NCBI RefSeq assembly: GCF_027925445.1
Contig: NZ_AP027149.1
Coordinates: 992,001-1,056,000 of the forward strand
Length of the DNA: 64,000 bases
Reading direction: 5' to 3'
Source of the DNA: Methylocystis bryophila
GTDB lineage: Bacteria; Pseudomonadota; Alphaproteobacteria; Rhizobiales; Beijerinckiaceae
Of the stretch, positions 52,010 to 59,221 are shown piece after piece. A program made the position numbers and the translations under genes. The notes below the pieces were generated by a model. The model saw nothing but the letters and a program-made list of their open reading frames with translations, did not search any database and was not told the DNA's origin. The first letter of the stretch is position 1. The number at the start of each line of letters is the position of its first letter.

Positions 52010-52798
52010 TTAAGCGTTCGCGCCGAATTTGTGCAATTGGGCCCCTTGGCGCGTCAACCAGGCCTCGGCATGGTCGACATCGCTCGAGAGAGACCGGGTC
52101 AGCGCCCAGAAACGTGGCGAGTGGTCGAGATGCACGAGATGCGCGACCTCGTGAGCGGCAAGGTAATCCAGCACAAAGGGCGGGGCCATGATGAGACGCC
52201 ACGAGAAGTTCAGCGATCCCGTGGCGGAACAGGAGCCCCAGCGGCTTACGGGATCACGCAAGCCCACGCTCCTCGCGGGGAGGCCGAGGGTCTGGCTGTG
52301 GCGGGCCACGGCGGCCTCGAGGTCGTGTCTTGCTTCGCGCTTGAGAAAATCGCACACGCGCCTGTGCATGTGTTCGACTGAGCCCGTGACGCAGAGCGCG
52401 AATTGCGGACCGTCGCTCGATTCGAGCAATGTCTCGGACGCGGCCAGCGGCTCGGTCCAGACCACGCCGCGCGCTTGCGGCCGATGCGTCAGCACATGGT
52501 CTACGCCCCTGAGCGGCGCGACCGCGCCCGGCGCGAAGGGGATCGCCTCGGGCAGCCTGCGCAGACGCGTGGCGATCCAGGCGGCGTGTCGTTCGGCGAA
52601 GGCGCGCGCGTCGCGCAGGGACCCGCGCTGCGGCATTGTGAGCACGGCGTCGCGGGCGGCGAAGCGAACGCGCAGGGTGTAACGTCGGGCCGCGCGCGAG
52701 CGACGCAGCGCAACGACGATTGTCTCTCCCGCGTGACGGAGCACGAGCTGCGAGGAAGTTGATTCGGACGCGCCCTCGGCGCGGAAGAATCGAAGCAT
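52010..52798 (-). CDS. YgjP-like zinc metalloprotein (COG1451 / DUF45)
   Basis: 262 residues. Metal motif HEVAHLVHLDHSPRFWALTRSL near 228-250 (HExxH plus a downstream His). Upstream blocks LRVRFAARDAVLTMPQRGSLRDARAFAERHAAWI, and VGLRDPVSRWGSCSATGSLNFSWRLIMAPPFVLDYLAAHEVAHL, are the characteristic WGSC...NWRL region. The family has an M48-like fold; some members are reported as UTP pyrophosphatases, so protease activity should not be assumed. Confidence 0.9.
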   Translation of the reverse strand: MLRFFRAEGASESTSSQLVLRHAGETIVVALRRSRAARRYTLRVRFAARDAVLTMPQRGSLRDARAFAERHAAWIATRLRRLPEAIPFAPGAVAPLRGVDHVLTHRPQARGVVWTEPLAASETLLESSDGPQFALCVTGSVEHMHRRVCDFLKREARHDLEAAVARHSQTLGLPARSVGLRDPVSRWGSCSATGSLNFSWRLIMAPPFVLDYLAAHEVAHLVHLDHSPRFWALTRSLSSDVDHAEAWLTRQGAQLHKFGANA

Positions 52799-52807
52799 GA
52801 TCTATGC

Positions 52808-52960
52808 TAAAGCGCGCGGCGAAAAAGGGGAAGCCGGTTTTTCGCGCCGGGCGCTCTCGCGCCTCTCGCTCGAACGGTCGAGCGAGAGGAAATCGCGTCC
52901 CATCAGAAGGCTCGTTCCCACCGCAGGAATCTGCCGACTCTCACGAGATTCGCTCTAGAG
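52808..52960 (+). repeat. Dispersed repeats, families B then A, side by side
   Basis: 52808-52857 reads TAAAGCGCGCGGCGAAAAAGG... with CCGGTTTTTCGC, a family B copy. 52859-52960 reads GCGCCTCTCGCTCGAACGGTCGAGCGAGAGGAAATCGCG..., a diverged family A first half. Together they fill the gap between two minus-strand genes. Confidence 0.6.
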
Positions 52961-53641
52961 ATAGCGTTGCAGCTCGCGGGCGGCGTCGGCAGGCTTGCGC
53001 GCCACGTTGAAGATCGTCACGAAGCGTCCGTCCTTGTCCATCAGATAGACGGCCGTATTGTGATCCACGCCGTAATTGCCGTTCTCGACGGGCGTCTTCT
53101 TTGCGTAGATTTTGTATTCCTTGAGCATGGGGTCGAGGGCCTCGTGACCGCCGGTCAGTCCGAGAATGCGCGAGTCGAAGCTTTCGAGATATCGCTTGAG
53201 CTCTTCGGGCGTGTCGCGTTCGGGATCCACCGTGACGAACAGTCCGCCGATCTTCGCGTCGGGGCCCAGCGCCCGCATGATTTCGGACATTTCGAACAGA
53301 GTCGTGTGGCAGACGTCGGGACAGTTCGTATAGCCGAAGAACACGAGATGAGGTTGGCCGAGCATGTTCTTGTCGGAGAAGCTCTGGCCGCTCTGTGTCG
53401 TCAACTGAAACGGGCCGCCAATGACGGGCGGCGGGACCGGTTGGCTCGTATAGGCGACGAAAGCGCCAAAGAGCAGGGCGGCGGCGACCCCCATGCCGAT
53501 GAGCGATCGGGTTCCAAGTCCCATCGGCTTTGCTTGCGTCGGGTCGCCTTTCCTTGCCGACCGGTCGGAGTTGGGTTTCCCTTTGCTCGAAACTCTCGAC
53601 ATGGATTTCCTTCCTGATGCCTCTTGCCGCTGACTTTCCAT
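52955..53641 (-). CDS. SCO1/SenC family copper protein
   Basis: 228 residues from ATG 53641; ATG 53602 (MSRVSSKGKPN) is equally possible. A basic N-terminus, one membrane segment near 48-64 (GMGVAAALLFGAFVAY) and a periplasmic thioredoxin-fold domain: HLVFFGYTNCPDVCHTTLFEM with the CxxxC copper site near 107-111, VDPERDTPEELKRYL and the third ligand His in VDHNTAVYLMD. SCO proteins deliver Cu to the CuA site of cytochrome oxidase or act as thiol reductases. No oxidase genes are adjacent. Confidence 0.94.
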   Translation of the reverse strand: MESQRQEASGRKSMSRVSSKGKPNSDRSARKGDPTQAKPMGLGTRSLIGMGVAAALLFGAFVAYTSQPVPPPVIGGPFQLTTQSGQSFSDKNMLGQPHLVFFGYTNCPDVCHTTLFEMSEIMRALGPDAKIGGLFVTVDPERDTPEELKRYLESFDSRILGLTGGHEALDPMLKEYKIYAKKTPVENGNYGVDHNTAVYLMDKDGRFVTIFNVARKPADAARELQRYL

Positions 53642-53926
53642 TAGAAGCGGATCGGAGCTTCCACGGCTCTCTTCTTGGCCATGTTTCGGCGCGAGCTTGC
53701 GGCGCGACCGGATTTCCCGAGGTGTCCGATGAATCTAGACCGCTTGCGCAGCTTCGCCAAGGGCCGACATTGAGACCGGCCTTCGATCGCCATGCGGCTT
53801 GCTCTGGCCTCGCCGGAAGGCGTAAGGGTGGCTGGCTTCGGGCCGAGAAATGGGGGCGGCGTCGAATGACCCATGGGACCGATCCTGGGTCGGCGAATAA
53901 AGCGAACGAAGAGGCGCTCAGCCGAG

Positions 53927-54958
53927 ATGTCCAACCTGGCCCAAATCCTCAATGTCGGAGCGGGTAACGCCTGGCTCTTCGCGCCCAGCGCAATTTTGCT
54001 CGGCGCGTTGCACGGGCTCGAGCCTGGCCATTCCAAGACGATGATGGCGGCGTTTATCATCGCCATTCGCGGGACCGTGGCGCAAGCGATCTTGCTTGGC
54101 CTGGCCGCCACTCTTTCCCACACCGCGATCGTCTGGATCATCGCGCTCGGGGGTCTCTACTTCGGATCGCAATGGACGGCCGAAGGCGCCGAGCCCTATC
54201 TGCAAATCGTCTCCGGTCTGCTCATTCTCGGCGTCGCCGGCTGGATGGTCTGGAGGAACTGGCGCGATCATCGCGACCACGCGAATCACGCCATCAGGAC
54301 TCACGCTCACCCTCATCACGACCACGAAGGCCATGATCACGAGCACGATGACGCGCACGAACATGATCACGGCCACGATCATGATCACGGGCGCGAGCTT
54401 GATCACGGGTGCGAGCTTGATCACGGCCACGTGCATGCGCATGATCCGCATGACCATGGTCATCAGGGGCATCATCACCGCAACTTCGGCCATCCGCGTC
54501 ACGAGCGGCCGCATCGGCGATCCCCAATGGCCAAGGAAGCGCGGTTCAAAGAAGATCTGCTGCTCGTCGACCCCGAAGCCGTCGCCGACGCTCATGAGCG
54601 CGAGCATGCGCTGGACATCAATCGGCGCTTCGCTGGCCGCAAGGCCACGACGGGCGAGATCGCGCTTTTTGGCCTGACCGGGGGGCTCATACCATGCCCG
54701 GCGTCGATCACCGTGCTGCTGCTCTGCTTGCAGCTCGGCAAAATCGCGCTGGGCGCGGCGCTGGTTCTTTGCTTCAGCGTCGGTTTGGCCTTGACAATGG
54801 TGTTGGTCGGCGTCGCCGCGGCTTTGAGCCTCCGCCATGTCTCGACGCGTTGGAAGGGATTCGAGGCCTTCGCGCGCCTCGCGCCTTTCGTCTCGGGCGC
54901 GCTTGTCGCGGCTCTTGGGCTCTATACGCTCTATCTCGGCGTTGCGGGGCTGGCCTGA
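53927..54958 (+). CDS. rcnA: Nickel/cobalt exporter NicO/RcnA family
   Basis: 343 residues from ATG 53927. Membrane segments flank HGLEPGHSKTMM near 29-40, the family signature, and GLTGGLIPCPASITVLLLCL in the second half. Residues 115-196 form a very histidine- and aspartate-rich cytoplasmic loop, partly built from an 18-base tandem repeat at 54393-54428. RcnA-type proteins export Ni2+ or Co2+; the loop probably binds metal. No rcnR-like regulator is next to it. Divergent from SCO; the gap 53642-53926 shows no gene. Confidence 0.92.
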   Translation: MSNLAQILNVGAGNAWLFAPSAILLGALHGLEPGHSKTMMAAFIIAIRGTVAQAILLGLAATLSHTAIVWIIALGGLYFGSQWTAEGAEPYLQIVSGLLILGVAGWMVWRNWRDHRDHANHAIRTHAHPHHDHEGHDHEHDDAHEHDHGHDHDHGRELDHGCELDHGHVHAHDPHDHGHQGHHHRNFGHPRHERPHRRSPMAKEARFKEDLLLVDPEAVADAHEREHALDINRRFAGRKATTGEIALFGLTGGLIPCPASITVLLLCLQLGKIALGAALVLCFSVGLALTMVLVGVAAALSLRHVSTRWKGFEAFARLAPFVSGALVAALGLYTLYLGVAGLA

Positions 54959-54967
54959 TCGCGTTTC

Positions 54968-55016
54968 AGAGCATGTCCCGGAAGAGTGCGAAGCGGTTTT
55001 CCAATCAGGACTCGCT
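54968..55016 (-). repeat. Dispersed repeat, family A palindrome half
   Basis: AGAGCATGTCCCGGAAGAGTGCGAAGCGGTTTTCC, then diverged. The element overlaps the 3' end of the SDR gene, whose TGA stop (55005-55007 on the minus strand) lies inside it. Confidence 0.75.
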
Positions 55017-55913
55017 CTCGTCCGAAGGCGGAAAGCCGCTCGGGCTCACCCCTTTGGTGAAGGGCTTCTCGAGGAAGAAGTCGAGCAGCGCGTCGACGCT
55101 CGGGTCGACGGCATAGGCCGAGAAATCTCTGACGCCCTCCTCGCCGAGCACGAGGCTGTCGATGAAGAAGTTGCCGGTCGTCTCTCGAGACGGGCGCGTC
55201 AGGATCGCATGCGCCGCATCCGCGACGATCTCGGGCTTGCGCGAGCGTCGCAGCGCCCCTTCGCCGCCTAAGAGATTGCCGACCGCCGCCGTGGCGATGG
55301 CGGTTTCGGGCCATAGAGAATTGACCGCCACGCCGTCGCGAACGAGCTCGCGGGAAAGGCCCAGCGTGAGCAGGCTCATCCCATATTTTGCCGTCGTGTA
55401 AGCGAGGTTGGGGGAGAACCATTTCGGGTTCAGATCGAGCGGCGGCGACAGCGTCAGAATGTGCGGATTGGCGGTTTTCTTCAGATGCGGCAGAGCGAGC
55501 TTGGCGCAGAGATAGGAGCCGCGCGCATTGACCTGCTGCATCAGATCGTAGCGCTTCATGTCGAGCGTCTCGATCCCCCGCAGATCGATTGCGCTCGCAT
55601 TGTTGACGAGTATGTCGATGCCGCCGAAGCGCTCGACCGTCGCCGCGACCGCCGCGGCGACCTGTTCCTCGAAGCGAATGTCGCATTGTTGCGCCAAGGC
55701 CTTGCCGCCCGCCGCCGCGATGGCCTCGGCGGCGGTGTAGATCGTGCCTGGAAGCTTGGGGTGCGGCTCGACGCTCTTCGCCGCGATCGTCACATTGGCG
55801 CCGTCGCGCGCGGCGCGCAGCCCGATGGCGAGCCCGACTCCGCGGGAGGCGCCGGTGATGAAGAGGGTCTTGCCCGCGAGGGATCGAGTCATGGGGACAA
55901 GGGATCGAGTCAT
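55005..55913 (-). CDS. SDR family oxidoreductase (HSDL2-like)
   Basis: About 295-302 residues. TGASRGVGLAIGL near 20-32 binds NAD(P), NNAS near 108, and AYTTAKYGM carries the catalytic Tyr-x3-Lys. SLWPETAIATAAVGN and the RRSRKPEIVADAAHAIL block match the hydroxysteroid dehydrogenase-like 2 group; substrate unknown. The start is duplicated: a 21-base tandem repeat gives MTRSLVPMTRSLAGK, so translation can begin at 55913 or 55892. The C-terminal end falls within a dispersed repeat. Confidence 0.92.
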   Translation of the reverse strand: MTRSLVPMTRSLAGKTLFITGASRGVGLAIGLRAARDGANVTIAAKSVEPHPKLPGTIYTAAEAIAAAGGKALAQQCDIRFEEQVAAAVAATVERFGGIDILVNNASAIDLRGIETLDMKRYDLMQQVNARGSYLCAKLALPHLKKTANPHILTLSPPLDLNPKWFSPNLAYTTAKYGMSLLTLGLSRELVRDGVAVNSLWPETAIATAAVGNLLGGEGALRRSRKPEIVADAAHAILTRPSRETTGNFFIDSLVLGEEGVRDFSAYAVDPSVDALLDFFLEKPFTKGVSPSGFPPSDESES

Positions 55914-55932
55914 GGGGAAATGAGCGCCTGTC

Positions 55933-56214
55933 TCACGCGGTCTCGAGCCGCATCCACTCCCTTTCGAAGTCGGCGCGGTAGCGCGCGCCCTCTTCCTCCG
56001 GCAGGAAATGCGTCATGTCCGGGAAAATCTTCTGATAGACCAGCTGGATCGAGAAGTCCCAGGCCATTTTCTGCTCGCCGCGCATCTCGGCGAGAATGGC
56101 CTCCAGACGGCGGCGAACGCGGTCTGGGTGGGGCTGAAGCTGCGGCTGTTTGGAGGCGCCGGCGCACAGGGTTTCCTGAGCCGGAGCTCCCCGAGACGTG
56201 CATGGCCTATGCAT
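55933..56214 (-). CDS. Hypothetical protein
   Basis: 93 residues as the longest frame. The last ~60 residues (RRRLEAILAEMRGEQKMAWDFSIQLVYQKIFPDMTHFLPEEEGARYRADFEREWMRLETA) look like a real, compact, acidic helical protein; the first ~30 (Pro/Ala/Gln-rich, two Cys) look weaker and the true start may be an internal GTG or ATG. No family recognised. It is 19 bases upstream of the SDR gene on the same strand and may be cotranscribed. Confidence 0.5.
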   Translation of the reverse strand: MHRPCTSRGAPAQETLCAGASKQPQLQPHPDRVRRRLEAILAEMRGEQKMAWDFSIQLVYQKIFPDMTHFLPEEEGARYRADFEREWMRLETA

Positions 56215-56534
56215 AGCGGCCTCCGAATCGAGTACTTATACATATATCACTTGAGTCTTTACGTTGCCACTCTTAGAGCACTTTATCCACGGGGAAATGT
56301 GAAAAAATAATCCTGCGGAGAAATGTCTCTCGTAAGCGCTATCCAAACTTTCAAGCTACAATTATTGCTTCAGCTCGCGCTGTTTTTGCTCTCGACGGCG
56401 AGAAAATTTGTCTTCGGAAGCACGGACATTGGCCTGACGAAAGCTTATCAATTGTTTCGGCGCCCATTCCACCATCGATCCTTGCGCTTTCGGCGCTGGC
56501 CCGGTAACGCTGCGGCTCCTCAGACATCAGCGGA
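56215..56534. other. AT-rich intergenic region between divergent genes
   Basis: 320 bases with no gene. 56225-56300 is strikingly AT-rich for this genome (GTACTTATACATATATCAC, TAATCC), probably carrying the promoters for the minus-strand hypothetical gene and for purSQ. The stretch after 56320 (CTTTCAAGCTACAATTATTGCTTCAGC) is also AT-rich. No riboswitch or PurR-type box could be named with confidence. Confidence 0.45.
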
Positions 56535-56780
56535 ATGGAGCCGATGAAAGCCCGCGTCGTCGTCACCTTGAAACCCGGCGTCCTCGATCCCCAGGGAAAG
56601 GCTATCGAGGGAGCGCTCGGCTCGCTCGGCGTCAAAGGCGTCGCGAGCGTGCGGCAGGGCAAGGTTTTCGACGTGGAGCTTGCCGCCGGCGACCCGGCCG
56701 AGGCGAGAGCGAGCCTGGAGGCGGCCTGCCAGAAGCTCCTCGCCAACACGGTCATCGAAAACTATTCGATCGACGTTTAA
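56535..56780 (+). CDS. purS: Phosphoribosylformylglycinamidine synthase subunit PurS
   Basis: 81 residues from ATG 56535; ATG 56544 (MKARVVVTLKPGVLDPQGKAIEGAL) is the more usual start. The rest, LGVKGVASVRQGKVFDVEL and LEAACQKLLANTVIENY, is typical PurS. PurS bridges PurQ and PurL in the three-part FGAM synthase of de novo purine synthesis. Followed by purQ after 12 bases. Confidence 0.96.
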   Translation: MEPMKARVVVTLKPGVLDPQGKAIEGALGSLGVKGVASVRQGKVFDVELAAGDPAEARASLEAACQKLLANTVIENYSIDV

Positions 56781-56792
56781 CGGGCTAAGCTC

Positions 56793-57479
56793 ATGAACTG
56801 CGCTGTCGTCACATTTCCGGGCTCCAATCGCGAGGGCGACATGGCGCGCGCGCTGAAAGCGGCGACGGGCCGCGCGCCCGCCATGCTCTGGCACGACGAC
56901 CATGAGCTCCCCGCCGGAACCGATCTCGTCGTGCTGCCGGGCGGGTTCAGTTACGGCGACTATCTGCGCTGCGGCGCCATCGCCGGACACAGCGCGATCA
57001 TGCACGCGGTGCGCGCGCACGCCGCGCGCGGCGGGCTCGTGCTCGGAGTCTGCAACGGTTTTCAAATCCTTTGCGAAAGCGGGCTCCTGCCTGGCCTGCT
57101 GATGCGCAACGCCAATCTGCGCTTCGTCTGCAAGATGCAGCATGTGCGCGTCGAACGCGCTGACACGGCCTTCACGAGCCGCTACGCGAAGGGCCAGACG
57201 ATCAAGGTCGCGATCGCCCATGGCGAGGGCAACTACGAGGCCGCGGATGAGGAGATCGACCGGCTCGAGGGCGACGGGCTGGTGGCCTTCCGCTATTGCG
57301 ACGAGTCGGCCCGCCTGGGCGGAGAGGCCAATCCCAACGGCTCGCGCAACGATATCGCGGGCATTTATTCGCCAGGGCGCAATGTGCTGGGCCTGATGCC
57401 GCACCCGGAAAATCTCATCGATCCGCTGGTCGGCGGCGTCGACGGACGAGGGCTTTTCGAGAGTCTCGCGGCGGCGTAG
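56793..57479 (+). CDS. purQ: Phosphoribosylformylglycinamidine synthase subunit PurQ
   Basis: 228 residues, class I glutamine amidotransferase. VVTFPGSNREGDM at the start, PGGFSYGDYLRCGAIA near 49-64, nucleophile in LGVCNGFQIL near 84-93, and the catalytic His-x-Glu in MPHPENLIDPL near 207-217. It releases ammonia to PurL for FGAM synthesis. purL and purC, which often flank purSQ in this order, are absent here. Confidence 0.97.
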   Translation: MNCAVVTFPGSNREGDMARALKAATGRAPAMLWHDDHELPAGTDLVVLPGGFSYGDYLRCGAIAGHSAIMHAVRAHAARGGLVLGVCNGFQILCESGLLPGLLMRNANLRFVCKMQHVRVERADTAFTSRYAKGQTIKVAIAHGEGNYEAADEEIDRLEGDGLVAFRYCDESARLGGEANPNGSRNDIAGIYSPGRNVLGLMPHPENLIDPLVGGVDGRGLFESLAAA

Positions 57480-57510
57480 CGACGGATGTCATGCAAGTCG
57501 ATGGGAGGTT

Positions 57511-57538
57511 CCCCCTCCCGCGCTATCGCGGGAGGGGG
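57511..57538. terminator. Strong hairpin after purQ
   Basis: Perfect 12-base stem CCCCCTCCCGCG / CGCGGGAGGGGG with loop CTAT, 31 bases past the purQ stop. It could terminate purSQ. No T-run follows; the same GGGAGGG-type palindrome recurs at 57704, so it may be a mobile palindrome instead. Confidence 0.55.
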
Positions 57539-57560
57539 GGCAGTCTCGGGGCGTCTAGTT

Positions 57561-57676
57561 AGAGCGCGATGCGAAAAAGGAGAAACCGGTTTTTCGTACA
57601 AATCTCCGCTCTAAACTTTTGGAATCAATCGCATTTTCTGCTTTCGAGCGATCCAGCCTGAACGCGGCATGATCTA
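57561..57676 (+). repeat. Dispersed repeat, family B, full copy
   Basis: AGAGCGCGATGCGAAAAAGGAGAAACCGGTTTTTCG...CTCCGCTCT, then TTTTGGAATCAATCGC...TCGAGCGATCCAGCCTGAACGCGGCATGATCTA. Parts recur at 10675, 13041, 15031 (reversed) and 52808. Confidence 0.7.
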
Positions 57677-57703
57677 GCCCGCGTTATGCCGATCGTTGGG
57701 GTC

Positions 57704-57729
57704 CCCTCTCCCGCGACAGCGGGGGAGGG
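57704..57729. repeat. GC-rich palindrome before the serine hydrolase 3' end
   Basis: CCCTCTCCCGC / GCGGGGGAGGG with loop GACA and one wobble pair, followed by ACAGGGAGGGGG. Together with the hairpin at 57511 and the family B repeat it fills the 302-base convergent gap 57480-57781, which has no gene. Confidence 0.55.
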
Positions 57730-57781
57730 ACAGGGAGGGGGTCTTTCTGTGACGCAATCGATGAGCGCGTCCGTCTGAGCC

Positions 57782-58927
57782 TCAATCCCCGAGCTCGCCC
57801 ACGGCGGGCCAGCCATAGGCCTCGGCGGCGCGGCGAATCAGCGCCGATATGAGCGTCGATCCATTGTCGGAATTGCTCATCGCGACGATCCCTTGCCCCG
57901 TCTGCGGAAAGATCAGCAGATAGGACTGATAGCCGGGATTTTGGCCGCGCTTCTCGAAGGCGAAGACCTCGCCCGTTCCGGAAATTCGGACGCCCAAGCC
58001 ATAGGGGCCGCGGTTCTGCGCCGTGAGCATTTCCCCCGCAGCGCGCGGCCCGAGCAAGGGAGACCGCTCGCCGCGGGCGGCGCGGCTGATCTCGATGGCG
58101 AGCCGCGCCATGTCGCTCGGCGTTGACCACAGCCCGTCGGCCGCAAGCTCAGGCATGGTTCGCCAGCCGCCGGGAAGCTTCTTCCCCGCGGAGTCGTAGC
58201 CAAAAGCGACGCGTCCCTTCATCCCCTCGCCGGGCGGCTGATCAAAGACGCTGTCCTTCAAGCCGATCTGGCGGAAGACGAGATCGGAGGCCGCCTGGGC
58301 GAAGGGCGTTCTCGTCTTGGTCTCGACAAGCGCCTGCACGATTTCGAAGCCGCCGTCCGAATAAGAGAAGACGCTGTCCGGCCGCTCGACAACATCAACG
58401 GCCGGCGAATTCGACGGCGGGTCGCCATTCAAGATCTGGGGCAGCGTCGGAATGGCCGCGCCCGGCTCGTAGCCCGAATAGCTCGGGACATTCACGCCGC
58501 CCGTCATGCTCAGCAGGTTGCGCAGCGTGACCGGATGTCCGGCTGTTAGATCGTTCTCGGGCGCGCGCCAGATATACTGGTCGTCGTTGACGCTGCGATC
58601 GAGATCCAGCGCGCCGAGCTCCGCGATTTTCAACGCGGCGACAGCCGCGACGATTTTTGAGAGCGACGCCGCCTGATAGAGCGTTTCTGGCTTCGCTTGG
58701 CCCCAGGCGTGGGCGTAAGCGATGCGCCCGTCGGCGATCAGCGCGACGCTCAGGGACGGGACCTTCAGCGCCTTCATGGCGGCCTTGAGGTCCATCCGCT
58801 CGGCGGCCTTGGCGCCCGGCCGGTCGATCTCCAATCCGCGTTCGAGCGGCGCCCAATTCGCCGTTTCGCGCGCAAACGCCGAGGAAGAGCCGAACAGGAG
58901 CGCGAGGAGGAGAGCGAGCTGTTTCAT
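57782..58927 (-). CDS. Serine hydrolase of the beta-lactamase (class C/PBP) family
   Basis: 381 residues with a signal peptide at 1-19 (MKQLALLLALLFGSSSAFA). Nucleophile motif SLSK at 88-91 (SxxK). The second motif, usually Tyr-x-Asn, is Tyr189-Ser-Asp191 here. GLGVRISG...QNPGYQSYLLIFPQTGQGIVAMSNSDNGS gives the third box (no clear KTG; HxG-like NPG). The fold covers esterases, D-amino-acid peptidases and PBPs; periplasmic location is likely. Function cannot be set from sequence. Confidence 0.9.
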   Translation of the reverse strand: MKQLALLLALLFGSSSAFARETANWAPLERGLEIDRPGAKAAERMDLKAAMKALKVPSLSVALIADGRIAYAHAWGQAKPETLYQAASLSKIVAAVAALKIAELGALDLDRSVNDDQYIWRAPENDLTAGHPVTLRNLLSMTGGVNVPSYSGYEPGAAIPTLPQILNGDPPSNSPAVDVVERPDSVFSYSDGGFEIVQALVETKTRTPFAQAASDLVFRQIGLKDSVFDQPPGEGMKGRVAFGYDSAGKKLPGGWRTMPELAADGLWSTPSDMARLAIEISRAARGERSPLLGPRAAGEMLTAQNRGPYGLGVRISGTGEVFAFEKRGQNPGYQSYLLIFPQTGQGIVAMSNSDNGSTLISALIRRAAEAYGWPAVGELGD

Positions 58928-58942
58928 TGCTGATCCTCGCCT

Positions 58943-59026
58943 AGAGCATGTCCCGGAAAGTGCGAAGCGAATTTCCGGTCCACGCGATCAGGACGCGCTC
59001 TAGCGCGATTTCCGCTCGAAAGGACT
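58943..59026 (-). repeat. Dispersed repeat, family A, rearranged copy
   Basis: AGAGCATGTCCCGGAAAGTGCGAAGCGAATTTCCGGTCCACGCGATCAGGACGCGCTCTAGCGCGATTTCCGCTCGAAAGG: palindrome half first, then a short version of the CTAGCGCG half. It lies upstream of the serine hydrolase gene; the rest of 58928-59221 shows no gene. Confidence 0.75.
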
Positions 59027-59221
59027 CGTGGGAGTGACGAAGGATCGGCGCGGCGGCGGCTTCGTGAAACCCTCGCGGCGTCGATTGCGACCGCCAATTC
59101 CATAGAAACCGTCCGGCCTTGGTTTTTATAAACAGTATTCCCTCTTATGACGATGAAAGCGTCGAGGCGCAAACCTTTTCCGCGCGCGCAGGCGTATCCC
59201 TGCCGGACGGGCGGTCGCCCG

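Noticed and set aside
53642..54141. 166-codon minus-strand frame between SCO and the NicO gene
   Set aside because: It overlaps the NicO coding sequence in antisense and has no domain pattern.
57700..57745. Palindrome considered as a CRISPR-like or riboswitch element
   Set aside because: Only one unit with a 4-base loop and no regularly spaced repeats; it fits a dispersed palindrome or terminator.
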